A DNA stretch of 51,312 nucleotides from Borreliella americana (GTDB lineage Bacteria > Spirochaetota > Spirochaetia > Borreliales > Borreliaceae), in assembly GCF_021043605.1 (NCBI RefSeq), contig NZ_JAJNFB010000008.1, forward strand, positions 1 through 51,312, read 5' to 3'. The notes under the pieces are model-generated. The model saw only the letters and a program-made list of their open reading frames with translations, was not told the DNA's origin and did no database searches. Position numbers and translations under genes: made by a program. Shown in pieces: positions 16,842 to 25,321 of this stretch. Position 1 is the stretch's first letter. Every line of letters begins with the position of its first letter.

Positions 16842-17414
16842 TTAGTTCATTCTAATGACAATATTTTTAATATTTATTTTCTTTTTTTTGCTTTTGTTAT
16901 TTTTTTCCTCCCCACTATTTTCAATATTTTGTTTTACTTTAACCGCTTTTAGTTGATTTTCTATTTGAGCTTTAATTAACCACAAGCAATCTTTAATCTT
17001 TCGGCTGTGATATAGGATTGCTTTTAGCCTTCTCTAAAACACGGGCTTTTAAGCTTATTGTTCTAGCGTCTTTTAGTAATTCTGTAACTTCAAGCATAAG
17101 TAAAACATAGCCAAGAATTTACCACTGTTTCGAGTTTCTTTAAGACTTAAGGCTTCTTTCTCTACTATCTTAAGGAACTTTTTTCCTGTTTTTTTACCAG
17201 CGGCTTGTACTTTTGCTTCTCTTAAGACCATTTAGCCATCCATCACCCTAGAGCCGGTTTTATGGTCTTTAAAAGCTGCAAAAAGTACACCTTTCTTAGC
17301 GGCTTCTTTTTTAATTGATTCAATTTTGTTTTTTTTTACGAATCCAATATTACATGCGACCAATAGATCAAAAAACAAGACCATAACTATTGAATTCAAT
17401 TTTTCAATTTTCAT
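16842..17414 (-). pseudogene. dbpB: Decayed decorin-binding protein B gene
   Basis: The start is normal: AAGGAGGTAACAA before ATG and the DbpB signal peptide MKIEKLNSIVMVLFFDLLVAC. The frame stops at residue 60 (RVMDG, then TAA). Beyond it, homology to DbpB continues across frames: VLREAKVQA, KKFLKIVEKEALSLKETRNSGKFLAMF, then after a 1-nt loss LMLEVTELL, ISLKARVLEKAKSNPI, another frame change near 17000, and AQIENQLKAVK with NKSKKKK at the end. At least one nonsense mutation and two frameshifts therefore abolish DbpB. The promoter and leader look intact and still lead to dbpA. Confidence 0.9.
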
Positions 17415-17437
17415 TTGTTACCTCCTTTACCTTTATA

Positions 17438-17457
17438 TTAGATTTGTTTAAATCTAA
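17438..17457 (-). promoter_or_regulatory. Inverted repeat in the dbpBA leader
   Basis: TTAGATTT and AAATCTAA flank a GTTT loop, forming a perfect 8-bp hairpin about 25 nt upstream of the dbpB start. An inverted repeat in the 5' region of dbpBA has been described in B. burgdorferi as affecting expression; I equate the two from memory. Confidence 0.5.
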
Positions 17458-17770
17458 ATTTTAGCCCATTTTATTGAAAATAAAATAAATTGGCCAATAG
17501 GGGCGACATAAAAAGTTAATATAATTTTTAGATTTGTACTGAATTGCAAAGCTTTTATTTTAAAATCGCATTAGTGTGAATTTTGTTTTTATTTTTTATT
17601 GGGGATATGAATTTGTTTTATGCAAATATAGCAGTAACATTGTTTGGAATTACAAGCTAGCTATGCAATCTGGCTTGTAATTTTAAGATTTATTTCCAGT
17701 TTGCCAAAATATTACAAATTGGTCAGTTGTAAATTAAATCAAAGATCTAAAAGAATTTAGGTCTTTAAAA
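17458..17770. other. Gap upstream of dbpB
   Basis: No gene is visible. The dbpBA promoter must lie near 17460-17520, where GGCCAATAGGGGCG stands out from the AT-rich surroundings. Confidence 0.4.
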
Positions 17771-17812
17771 TAAAAGAGAAGTCATGCTCCCGCAATTTAT
17801 TGGCTTCTCTTT
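17771..17812 (-). terminator. Terminator-like stem next to a lipoprotein remnant
   Basis: AAAGAGAAG and CTTCTCTTT flank a 23-nt loop; a T-rich tail follows on the minus strand side. It would terminate the decayed lipoprotein gene at 17903-18151. Confidence 0.45.
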
Positions 17813-17902
17813 CAAGTATTTTGACTATTTTGACATTGCTTTAATTTTTTTAATTAGGAGTATAAGCGGGATTGGCAGGCTTAAAAGGCATAAAAATACC
17901 CT

Positions 17903-18151
17903 TTACGCCCTTAAAGAAATGTTCTTTTTTGTTTGCTTTGGGATTATTTTATTTTTTACTTTAATTGTCATACCCAGCAAACTTTCATTAGATGCATTGT
18001 TTCCAGCAGCTTCTATTAAGCGCTTTGATTTTTCATTTTGTTTGTTAGCAACAATTTCTTTGATTTTTGTTTCTTGCTCCCGAGTAAATGTCCCGCCATT
18101 CAGATTACACAACAATATTATTGCTGGCAACAGAATATATTTTATTTTAAA
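17903..18151 (-). pseudogene. Lipoprotein remnant without a start codon
   Basis: A ribosome binding site (AAAGGAGAAGGG at about 18157-18167) precedes an open frame reading KIKYILLPAIILLCNLNGG, a plausible lipoprotein signal with a Cys, then 60 polar residues (REQETKIKEIVANKQNEKS). The expected ATG is replaced by TTT; the first usable codons are CTG/TTG inside the signal peptide. A TTG start at 18130 would leave too short a signal. I read it as a gene that has lost its start. The family is not recognised. Confidence 0.45.
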
Positions 18152-18252
18152 TATTCCCTTCTCCTTTTACCATTTATTTTATTAATTTTATTTTATTTAA
18201 ATAATATATCTCTTTAATTAAATTATTCACAATAAAAAAACAATAATTTTTC

Positions 18253-18290
18253 TTGAGTTTTTAAAAGAACTTAATTAAAATAAAATAATG
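18253..18290 (+). promoter_or_regulatory. Promoter giving a leaderless terminase mRNA
   Basis: TTGAGT (18253-18258) and TAAAAT (18276-18281) are spaced by 17 bp. A start site 7 nt after the -10 box falls on the A of the ATG at 18288. There is no Shine-Dalgarno sequence. Confidence 0.5.
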
Positions 18291-18881
18291 ATATTTAAAA
18301 ATAGAAAAGAAGAATATATTTTTTTATTTAAAAAAGGTTTAAAAGATTTAGATATCGCTCAAATTTTAGGTGTTAGCGAATCTTTTGTAGCAAAAGCCCG
18401 AAACAAATATTTTAAATCCGGCGATTCTGTTTGTAAAAAGAGCTCTTTTTCTAGCGACTTAGTAGGAGAAAGTATTGCTAAAGCGTCTTTTGATGAGGAA
18501 AATTTTAACAATTTAGTACTGCTTGCTACAAAAAAGGCCTGTGAGCTTGAAAATGCTAAAAACGAGGCTGAAAGGTTGTTTTACGAGATAGTTTGTTCTT
18601 TTATTGATTCCCACCACAGATATAAAAATCTCAGCTTAGAGGCAATAAAAAAGGAAGCATTAATCTTGGATTTAAAGATTAGCAAACTTCAAATCGAGAT
18701 TAGTGCTGATAAAAAAAAAGGCCCTAAGAACCAAGAAAGCCTTGAGAGAGAGCTTGCTGATAGGATTAAAGAAAAAGAAGAGATTGAAAAAAAGCTTACT
18801 ACTATTTGCCTGAGAGAGGATTTTGATGCTCTTGTTAAGCTTAAATCTGTTTTAAGTAGCAAGAATTTAAAATTGGAGTAA
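18288..18881 (+). CDS. Terminase small subunit-like protein (BBA30 ortholog)
   Basis: The 197-residue protein has an N-terminal helix-turn-helix (residues 8-40: EYIFLFKKGLKDLDIAQILGVSESFVAKARNKYF, read in two parts as 'GLKDLDIAQILGVSES' and recognition helix 'FVAKARNKYF'). The C-terminal half is coiled coil (KKEALILDLKISKLQ). A small DNA-binding protein directly before the large terminase is the usual position of the small subunit, which selects the packaging site. The start appears leaderless. The next gene starts 4 nt downstream. Confidence 0.7.
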   Translation: MIFKNRKEEYIFLFKKGLKDLDIAQILGVSESFVAKARNKYFKSGDSVCKKSSFSSDLVGESIAKASFDEENFNNLVLLATKKACELENAKNEAERLFYEIVCSFIDSHHRYKNLSLEAIKKEALILDLKISKLQIEISADKKKGPKNQESLERELADRIKEKEEIEKKLTTICLREDFDALVKLKSVLSSKNLKLE

Positions 18882-18884
18882 AAT

Positions 18885-20237
18885 TTGAAATTTTTAAGAT
18901 CTTTGACGTTTCTCAATCTTCAGAAAAAGTTTAAAAATAAGTTTAATATTAACATTTTGGATTATATTAAGCCCAAACCAACCAGCATTTGTTTTAAAGA
19001 TTTTGAAAACAAACATTTAACCGCCAAGCAAAAGGAAGTTCTTTTTGACATAGAAATTAACAATTATTCAAAAGTAATATTTAGCGGCGGGATTGCAAGT
19101 GGTAAGACGTTTTTAGCCTCATATTTGCTTGTTAAAAAGCTTATTGAAAACAAATCTTTTTATGAAAAAGATACCAATAATTTTATTATAGGCAATTCTA
19201 TTGGCTTGTTAATGACAAATACCATAAAGCAAATAGAGAAAATTTGCAGCTTGCTAGGAATTGATTACCAGAAAAAGAAAAGCGGGCAGTCTTTTTGTAA
19301 GATAGCAGGCCTTAAGCTTAATATTTATGGGGGAAAAAACAGAGATGCTTTTTCTAAGATTCGTGGGGGCAATAGTGCAATAATTTATGTAAATGAAGCA
19401 ACAGTAATTCACAGAGAAACTTTGCTTGAAGTGGTAAAAAGGCTTAGAAAGGGTAAAGAAATTATTATTTTTGATACAAATCCGGAAAGCCCCGTGCACT
19501 ATTTTAAAACAGACTATATTGAAAATACAGATGTTTTTAAGACGTATAATTTTACAACGTACGACAACCCTTTAAATTCAGCAGATTTTATTCAAACCCA
19601 GGAAAAACTTTACAAACGTTTTCCCGCCTATAAGGCTCGTGTGCTTTACGGAGAGTGGATTTCAAATGAATCTACACTATTTAATGAGATGATTTTCAAT
19701 CAAGATTATGAATTTAAAAGCCCAATAATGTACATTGATCCTGCATTCTCAGTAGGCGGAGACAATACAGCTATTTGTGTTTTAGAGCGCACCTTTGAGA
19801 AGTTTTATGCATATATTTATCAAGATCAAAAACCAGTAAGCGATAGTTTAATGCTTGCTTCCATTCAAGTTTTAATAGAAAATTTTAATGTAAATACCGT
19901 TTACATTGAGGAGAGGGATAGCATCAAAGGGGATGGAATCTTAACTAAAACAATTCTTTTCTTGAGAAACAAAAGCACTCACTATTTTAAAGTTGCACCA
20001 ATAAAACCTTTGAGCAATAAATTTAAAAGAATATGTGCGCTTATTCCTTTGTTTGAAAGCCGCAAAATAGAATTTTTAAAAATAGTAAGCAAAAATGTAG
20101 TATCTGATATTTACAGCTACAAGGGAGACGGCAAAACAAAAGATGATGCACTTGATTCTCTTGCAAATGCGTATCTTCTTTTAACGCTAAATTATAAAGA
20201 AAAATTATTTCATTTCGGCAGGTTTAAATATTTATAA
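18885..20237 (+). CDS. Phage terminase large subunit (BBA31 ortholog)
   Basis: The 450-residue protein starts at TTG after TTGGAG. It has the packaging ATPase motifs: Walker A GGIASGKT at residues 68-75, Walker B IIYVNEA at about 166-172 with the catalytic Glu, and coupling motif IIIFDTNPES at about 193-202. The C-terminal nuclease domain shows Asp285 in MYIDPAFS, a second acidic site YIEERDS near 345, and DDALDSLANAYLLL near 430, the three-carboxylate pattern of RNase H-like terminase nucleases. All key residues are present, so it may be functional. Confidence 0.88.
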   Translation: MKFLRSLTFLNLQKKFKNKFNINILDYIKPKPTSICFKDFENKHLTAKQKEVLFDIEINNYSKVIFSGGIASGKTFLASYLLVKKLIENKSFYEKDTNNFIIGNSIGLLMTNTIKQIEKICSLLGIDYQKKKSGQSFCKIAGLKLNIYGGKNRDAFSKIRGGNSAIIYVNEATVIHRETLLEVVKRLRKGKEIIIFDTNPESPVHYFKTDYIENTDVFKTYNFTTYDNPLNSADFIQTQEKLYKRFPAYKARVLYGEWISNESTLFNEMIFNQDYEFKSPIMYIDPAFSVGGDNTAICVLERTFEKFYAYIYQDQKPVSDSLMLASIQVLIENFNVNTVYIEERDSIKGDGILTKTILFLRNKSTHYFKVAPIKPLSNKFKRICALIPLFESRKIEFLKIVSKNVVSDIYSYKGDGKTKDDALDSLANAYLLLTLNYKEKLFHFGRFKYL

Positions 20238-20832
20238 TTTGATCTAAATTTTAGTTATTGATTTAAGTTTTTTGTAATTAATAATGATTTAAAAAGTTTT
20301 TGTCTTTTGTGCTAATTTTGCCAAAAATTTCTGTTTGCCTTAAATCTAGGCTAAAACAATATTAAATAAATTTTTAAAATAATTAAACCAGTATATTAAA
20401 AAATATAATGGTTTGTAAAAAAAATAAACCAAATATTCAATCTTTTAAAAGTTTTGAAAAATTATTTTTAAAGTTTAATTTTTTTGTGAAATATTATTGA
20501 TGTGATTTATAATTTAATTTTATTATTTTTTATTTTAAAGGAGTTAACCACGAAAAGCAGATTTTTTTATTTTTGTTCTCAAACTTTAATTTTTTTAGTT
20601 TTAATGCTTTTTAAGCACAATGTTAACTTTAAAAAAAGCTAAGTTTGAAATATTTAAGCTATTTTTTTTTCAAAAAGAGAGTTTATTTTGCATCAATTTT
20701 GATTAGATTTTATTGGATTAGCTAAAAAATAGCATTAGAAGAATTTGTGAGGTTTGCCAAATTTGCCTAGTGCAATCATTTTTAAGATTTATCTATTCAA
20801 TCTATTCAAATATATTTCAAGGAGAGAGAAAT
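20238..20832. other. Gap after the terminase gene
   Basis: This is AT-rich and mostly without coding potential. It contains a short frame at 20550-20642 that has a perfect AAAGGAG but begins with ACG. No terminator hairpin stands out after the terminase gene. Confidence 0.45.
20550..20642 (+). pseudogene. Small hydrophobic ORF with ACG in place of ATG
   Basis: AAAGGAG is followed at normal spacing by ACG and 29 further codons: a hydrophobic peptide with a segment LIFLVLMLFK and a basic end NFKKS. The setting looks like a small membrane peptide gene whose ATG mutated to ACG. Length is so short that chance is possible. Confidence 0.25.
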
Positions 20833-21028
20833 ATGAGAATTGCCGGTCTTCTTTTTTTTTTTAATACGTCTTTTGGGTTGTAGTTATTTTAAAAAGTTAA
20901 ACAATAAAAATTTATTAGCCAAAAATAAGAAGAAAGCCTCAGATTATAACAGAGAGTATTATCAGAAAAACAGAGAAAAACTTAAATTAAGAGCCAGAGA
21001 GCGATATCGTAGAAATAAAAAAAAATAA
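20833..21028 (+). pseudogene. Small lipoprotein gene interrupted at an 11-T tract (BBA32-like)
   Basis: GGAGAGAG precedes ATG at 20833; translation gives MRIAGLLFF, then the frame is lost in a run of 11 T residues (20852-20862). Removing one T joins it to a frame reading LIRLLGCSYFKKL, a good lipobox (LLGC), and a basic helix EYYQKNREKLKLRARERYRR. The intact product would be about 64 residues. That helix pattern occurs in phage HNH-associated and other small basic proteins. Either a real slippage tract (on/off switch) or a sequencing error in a homopolymer would explain it. Confidence 0.6.
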
Positions 21029-21206
21029 ATAAAAACAAATAGAAATAATTAAGTTTATTAAAATTATTAAAAATTTTAAAGCACGTTTAATATTAAATAA
21101 TATATTTAGATTAAATGGCAGATTTATGTCAAAGATGCATGTTTTTTGTTTATTTGAATAATTTTGTGCTTTTGAAATAAATTAAATTTTAATTAGGAGA
21201 ATATGT

Positions 21207-21746
21207 ATGAAGAGATATATTTATGTATATATCATTTCAGTAGCGGTAATTTCTTGTTATTTTAATGATTTTTCTGGTATGAAAAAAAACAACTTTAATA
21301 AATATGATTTAAATTTTTCTGAGCTTTCTTTACCTGAGAGAGAAAATGCTATTTTAAAAATTCAAAGAAAATTTGAAAGCATAACTAATAAAATAAGCTC
21401 TAGGATATCTAATTATAGTGAGATTAAAGTTAGCAATTTTTTTAGCGAATCTAGTGAAGAAAAGATTAATCTTTTAAGCAAAATATTAGAGATTTTAAAA
21501 GTACAGCACGGATTAATAGAAAAAAGTAGCAATAGCTTAAGCAAGATTAACATGTTAAGCGGAAGCAATTACGATGTTCTTGATCCACAGCCAGAATTAA
21601 AACTTTTAAATCAAAAATATTCAGATATAGATGAAAAATTAAGAGAAATATGTAGTTACATTCTTAGCAACAGCATTGATTTTAATAAGGTTTTAAAGGA
21701 TTTGATTTATTTAAAAGAGAGCGCCTTGAAGCTAATAAAAAGGTAG
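21207..21746 (+). CDS. Surface lipoprotein BBA33 ortholog
   Basis: The 179-residue lipoprotein has signal peptide MKRYIYVYIISVAVISC (Cys17) and an all-helical mature part (LPERENAILKIQRKFESIT; KINLLSKILEILKVQHGL). It is recognised as BBA33, an RpoS-dependent lipoprotein reported to bind collagen VI and to be important for mammalian infection. Two ATGs lie close together after TTAGGAG (21203 and 21207); only 21207 is in frame. It lies within the terminase-portal gap but has nothing phage-like. Confidence 0.8.
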   Translation: MKRYIYVYIISVAVISCYFNDFSGMKKNNFNKYDLNFSELSLPERENAILKIQRKFESITNKISSRISNYSEIKVSNFFSESSEEKINLLSKILEILKVQHGLIEKSSNSLSKINMLSGSNYDVLDPQPELKLLNQKYSDIDEKLREICSYILSNSIDFNKVLKDLIYLKESALKLIKR

Positions 21747-21760
21747 GCTTTTGTAATAAG

Positions 21761-21806
21761 TTTTTTATAAATAGAGTCATTAATTTTTGACTCTATTTAT
21801 AAAAAA
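21761..21806. terminator. Bidirectional terminator between BBA33 and oppA5
   Basis: A perfect 19-bp stem (TTTTTTATAAATAGAGTCA and complement, 8-nt loop) sits between two convergent genes, with A and T runs built into its outer ends. Confidence 0.88.
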
Positions 21807-21810
21807 TCAT

Positions 21811-23397
21811 TTATTCTTCTAAAGGTTTTATTTCTGATAGGGCAAATCTTTCTGAATTATTTGTATTCCACCCTAGCCATTTATCGTTTTTAAAAAGATA
21901 GTTTCCCGCAACACTGTATATTGGAATTATTGGATAATCATTTTCAATAATTATTTCTTCTATCTTTTTTAATGTTTCTAATCTTAGTTTTTCGTCCTCT
22001 TCAAGATCAGATTTTATTATAAGCTCATCAAGTTCGGGATTTGAATATCCGTAGGATACAAAATGCGAGCTTTTAGTTTCAAATATATTAAAAAATGCCA
22101 TGGGATCTAAATAATCTCCTTGCCAAGACCTTACTGAGATCTCATATTGACCCTTTAGAACGTTTGATATGTGGTTGGTCCATGTTTCAGGCGCAATTTC
22201 CACATTAATATTTAAAACTTTTTTCCACTGGCTTTGAATAAAATTGGCAACTTCTTTTTCAAGGTCATCGTTATTGTATTTTATTGTAAGAGTTGGAAAA
22301 TTTTTCCCATCCGGATATCCAGCTTCGGCTAAAAGTTTTTCTGCTTTTCGTGGGTTGTATGGCTTAAGTTTTTTACCGTAATTATAGTTGTTAATATTAG
22401 GACTTATTTTTCTTGTTGCTTTAAAGTTATTATCAAGCGCTCTGTAGACCAGAGTTTCTCTGTCAATCGCAAGAGCCAATGCTTCTCTTACTTTTACATT
22501 GTCAAGGGGTTTACCACTTGTGTTTAATGACAAAAACCCAATTTGATTAATGTCAGCTGTATAGAAATCTTCTCTTAAGATAAGCTCATTAACAAGAGTT
22601 AAGGGTATGTTGTTAAAAATGGCATCTATTTCATTGTGCTCATACATGCTGTAAATTCTGCGGGGGTCGTTTATAGTAACAAATATAAGTTCATTAATAG
22701 CAACGTTTTTAGCATCATAAAATTTTTTATTCTTTTCAAGAGATATTTCTTCGTTTAAGGCTCTTCTTTTTAGCTTAAAAGGCCCGCTTGTAACCATGTT
22801 TTCTGGGTTTGTCCATTTATTTCCAAACTTTTTAACAACGTGAGTGGGAATAGGTATAAATATTGGGTTTGTAAGCATGTCAAGAAAATATGTTGTTGGG
22901 CGAGAGAGAGTTATTTCTAAAGTTTGTCCATTGATTGCCCTTATTCCAACCTCATCTGCATTTAATTTTGTTTTGTGAAATTCTTGTGCATTTTTTATCT
23001 TTGATGTTAATAAGCTAATATTTGGCACATCAAGATCATTTTCTAAGGCCATTATGTAAGAATCTCTAATGGTGTTTGCCGTTATTTTAACGCCGTCACT
23101 CCAATAAATGTCGTCTCTTAAATAGAATGTATAACAGGTGTTGTCATAGGAAATATCCCAATTTTTTGCAAGTCCCGGTCTGTATCCACCTGTTTTAGGA
23201 TCACCCCTTAAAAGCCCAACAAATAGTTCGTTTATAATTAAATTGCCCAGTCTATCGCTGCAAAATTGTGGATCAAGCGATGTTGGTTCGTTTCCAATGC
23301 CAATGCCAAAGATAATGTCATCTTTTGGTTTAGACGTTGTGCACGAGATTACAACAGCAATGCTAAGTGTTAAAAGCAACTTTTTTTTGACAATCAT
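21811..23397 (-). CDS. oppA5: Oligopeptide ABC transporter substrate-binding lipoprotein OppA5 (BBA34)
   Basis: The 528-residue SBP family 5 lipoprotein has lipobox AVVISC (Cys19). Family blocks are clear: EPTSLDPQF at the start of the mature domain, YRPGLAKNWDIS, DDIYWSDGVKITANT, GTSGPFKL-like 'MVTSGPFKLKRR', and REALALAIDRETLV. It captures peptides for the OppBCDF permease, which in Borrelia is chromosomal, so this is an orphan binding protein with its own peptide range. Start ATG after AAAGGAGG. It is transcribed against its neighbours. Confidence 0.93.
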   Translation of the reverse strand: MIVKKKLLLTLSIAVVISCTTSKPKDDIIFGIGIGNEPTSLDPQFCSDRLGNLIINELFVGLLRGDPKTGGYRPGLAKNWDISYDNTCYTFYLRDDIYWSDGVKITANTIRDSYIMALENDLDVPNISLLTSKIKNAQEFHKTKLNADEVGIRAINGQTLEITLSRPTTYFLDMLTNPIFIPIPTHVVKKFGNKWTNPENMVTSGPFKLKRRALNEEISLEKNKKFYDAKNVAINELIFVTINDPRRIYSMYEHNEIDAIFNNIPLTLVNELILREDFYTADINQIGFLSLNTSGKPLDNVKVREALALAIDRETLVYRALDNNFKATRKISPNINNYNYGKKLKPYNPRKAEKLLAEAGYPDGKNFPTLTIKYNNDDLEKEVANFIQSQWKKVLNINVEIAPETWTNHISNVLKGQYEISVRSWQGDYLDPMAFFNIFETKSSHFVSYGYSNPELDELIIKSDLEEDEKLRLETLKKIEEIIIENDYPIIPIYSVAGNYLFKNDKWLGWNTNNSERFALSEIKPLEE

Positions 23398-23803
23398 TTT
23401 ATTATTGCCTCCTTTGTTTTTGTAATAGTTAATAGCAAATTATATTGCAATCTTTTTTTAAAAGATTTTGTTCTGCTTCTAAGTGCTCGCGGAGCTTATT
23501 GTTTTTGTTTAAAGAAAAGTTAAAGGAAAACAATAAAAAAGATACATTGTTTACACATTGTTTATTTAAAACTACAAATAAGGCCTCAAGGCCTTATTTG
23601 TAGTTTTAAAGAAGTTTTCAATGAATTGTTGATTTATAACAATAGACAAGTATATATCGCTCTTTGTTTTTTTCAAATAAAATTTAAACCTTTATTTTAT
23701 GTTATAACTTTTGGGGAAATGAAAATTTAATTTTTAATTTCTTTTCTTTTTTATTTTTAAAGAATAAAATAAAATAAAAAAATCGATTGATTTTTTGTAT
23801 GCC
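23398..23803. other. Divergent intergenic region with a 46-bp palindrome
   Basis: This separates oppA5 (minus) from BBA36 (plus). The main feature is the near-perfect palindrome at 23565-23610. No ORF is present. Confidence 0.6.
23565..23610. repeat. 46-bp near-perfect palindrome
   Basis: Arms of 22 nt (23565-23586 and 23589-23610) pair perfectly around a central CA. The core is AAGGCCT-CA-AGGCCTT. It looks like a terminator stem but lies between two genes that point away from it. Confidence 0.85.
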
Positions 23804-23831
23804 TTGAGAATGCCAGAAAATGAACTATAAT
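23804..23831 (+). promoter_or_regulatory. Promoter of BBA36
   Basis: TTGAGA (23804-23809) and TATAAT (23826-23831) are spaced by 16 bp. The predicted start near 23838 lies after the upstream in-frame Met at 23820, which supports the ATG at 23865. Confidence 0.6.
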
Positions 23832-23864
23832 GAGAGTTTATTTTTTCAGTGGAGGAAGTTTATA

Positions 23865-24527
23865 ATGAAAACAATAAACGTGGCATTCATATTACTGCTA
23901 GCGATGTTTTCTTGTAGACAAAATTTTGGCGATGTTAAGGCGCTCACAGAAATTGATTCTAGGAATAGCATTTTTCTTGTTACTGGCGATGTAGTAGTTA
24001 AAGATCAAATTCCTAAAGAGATTTCTTTAACTCCCGAAGAAGCTCAAAAGTTAGAGACTTTAAAAATCTTTTTAAAAGATGCAATAGCCGTTAATGGCAG
24101 AGATGAAAAGCTAAAAGTTGAGTACGAGAAATCTTATAAAGAATTTTTTGATTGGTTTTCTAAGGATGTTGAGAGACAAAAAGAGTTTGTAAGCTTTTTT
24201 GACAATATTTTTAGCATTTTATCTAAAGCAGTAGATTTAAGCAAAAAGCAAAGGCCCGATCCGCGATTTTTAGATTTAGACTTTAAGGATTATGTTTGTT
24301 ATAAAATTAAAAACAGCACTGGTGGATATTTAAGCTTATTTTTCCAAAAGGTAGCTGATGCATTTGGCGGTGATGCTTACAAAAAAGAGAATGACGAGCA
24401 CAGCGAAAAGCCTGTAAAATGCAATGAAGAGATTTTTAAAGTAATTAAAACGGCGTTTACCGAAAGTGAGAATAACAACGAATTGAAAAATTTGAAAAAT
24501 TGTGAGAGCAATAGCGAGTACATTTGA
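23865..24527 (+). CDS. Lipoprotein BBA36 ortholog
   Basis: The 220-residue lipoprotein has signal peptide MKTINVAFILLLAMFSC (Cys17). The ATG at 23865 has GGAGGA at 23851-23856. The mature part is helical, with EISLTPEEAQKLETLKIFL and a Cys pair near the end (VKCNEEI, NLKNCESN). It is recognised as BBA36, an RpoS-regulated surface lipoprotein of lp54; the function is unknown. A weak hairpin terminator follows at about 24541-24580. Confidence 0.8.
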   Translation: MKTINVAFILLLAMFSCRQNFGDVKALTEIDSRNSIFLVTGDVVVKDQIPKEISLTPEEAQKLETLKIFLKDAIAVNGRDEKLKVEYEKSYKEFFDWFSKDVERQKEFVSFFDNIFSILSKAVDLSKKQRPDPRFLDLDFKDYVCYKIKNSTGGYLSLFFQKVADAFGGDAYKKENDEHSEKPVKCNEEIFKVIKTAFTESENNNELKNLKNCESNSEYI

Positions 24528-24540
24528 AATATTATTTTTG

Positions 24541-24580
24541 TAAGGACAGGTTATAGACTTAACTTGTCTTTATTTTTTAA
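24541..24580 (+). terminator. Terminator of BBA36
   Basis: GACAGGTTA pairs with TAACTTGTC (one G-U pair) and runs into TTTATTTTTT. Confidence 0.6.
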
Positions 24581-24624
24581 AAAGACCTTTAAGTATCTTT
24601 TTAAGGATATATCTTTATTAGGGT

Positions 24625-25248
24625 ATGAGTGATAAAAGTAACGTAAATAGCGATTTTCAAGATTTTGAATTTAATAGTATTAATAATGTTAATAATATTG
24701 AATTTGCCAAAGAATTATCAAAACAGGTGATTAATTCTGCTTTAGAAGTAGAGACTAATTTAAATAAAATTTTAAATACAAAGAATTTACATGATGCTCA
24801 TTTAAAGGTCCAAAAGTCAAAATCAAAACTTATTTCTGTGATCGATCTAGCCAAAAAGCTAAACAATCATCTACTTTTAGAATTTGATAAAATTTCTGAT
24901 TTTGATATTCCCATAACATTTAGGATTGTTGACCAGATTTTAAAAGTATTTTATTGGACAATAGTCAATTTTAATTTTCACACAGTAAGTGAGATTGACT
25001 CAGTAGGGTTAAAAGAGATTGATTTTTTACATGAAGATGAAGAAGGAATAAAATCAGCCGAAGAAGAGATTAGTGGCATTGAAAATTTAAAGACAAGAGA
25101 ATTTCTCTGCGACCTACTGTTGGTTATTAAATCTACATTTCAAGCAGACAAAGCTTTAATAAAAGCAATAAGAGCATCTCTTTTAGTATCATCTTTTATT
25201 GCTCAACAGGGAATAGAAGGCAAAAAGATTTTATTTTCTTATGTTTAG
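24625..25248 (+). CDS. Conserved lp54 protein BBA37 ortholog
   Basis: The 207-residue protein has no signal peptide or transmembrane segment. It is almost entirely helical, with an acidic region around residues 140-150 (EDEEGIKSAEEE). The ATG follows TTAGGG by only 3 nt. It is isolated by terminators on both sides, and lies between lipoprotein genes and the head operon. I do not recognise a function. Confidence 0.7.
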   Translation: MSDKSNVNSDFQDFEFNSINNVNNIEFAKELSKQVINSALEVETNLNKILNTKNLHDAHLKVQKSKSKLISVIDLAKKLNNHLLLEFDKISDFDIPITFRIVDQILKVFYWTIVNFNFHTVSEIDSVGLKEIDFLHEDEEGIKSAEEEISGIENLKTREFLCDLLLVIKSTFQADKALIKAIRASLLVSSFIAQQGIEGKKILFSYV

Positions 25249-25278
25249 ATTAAGTTAATTGGGTTTTCTGTATTTTTC

Positions 25279-25321
25279 AATATTAAAAGGTAGAGAAATC
25301 GCTCTCTACCTTTTTAATATT
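25279..25321 (+). terminator. Terminator of BBA37
   Basis: AATATTAAAAGGTAGAGA pairs with its complement (one bulged T) around AATCGC. The stem is 18 bp with a GC-rich top. Confidence 0.88.

Noticed and set aside
17784..18185. 133-codon plus-strand frame between dbpB and the terminase
   Set aside because: It overlaps the lipoprotein remnant on the minus strand, which has a ribosome binding site and signal sequence; the plus frame has neither.
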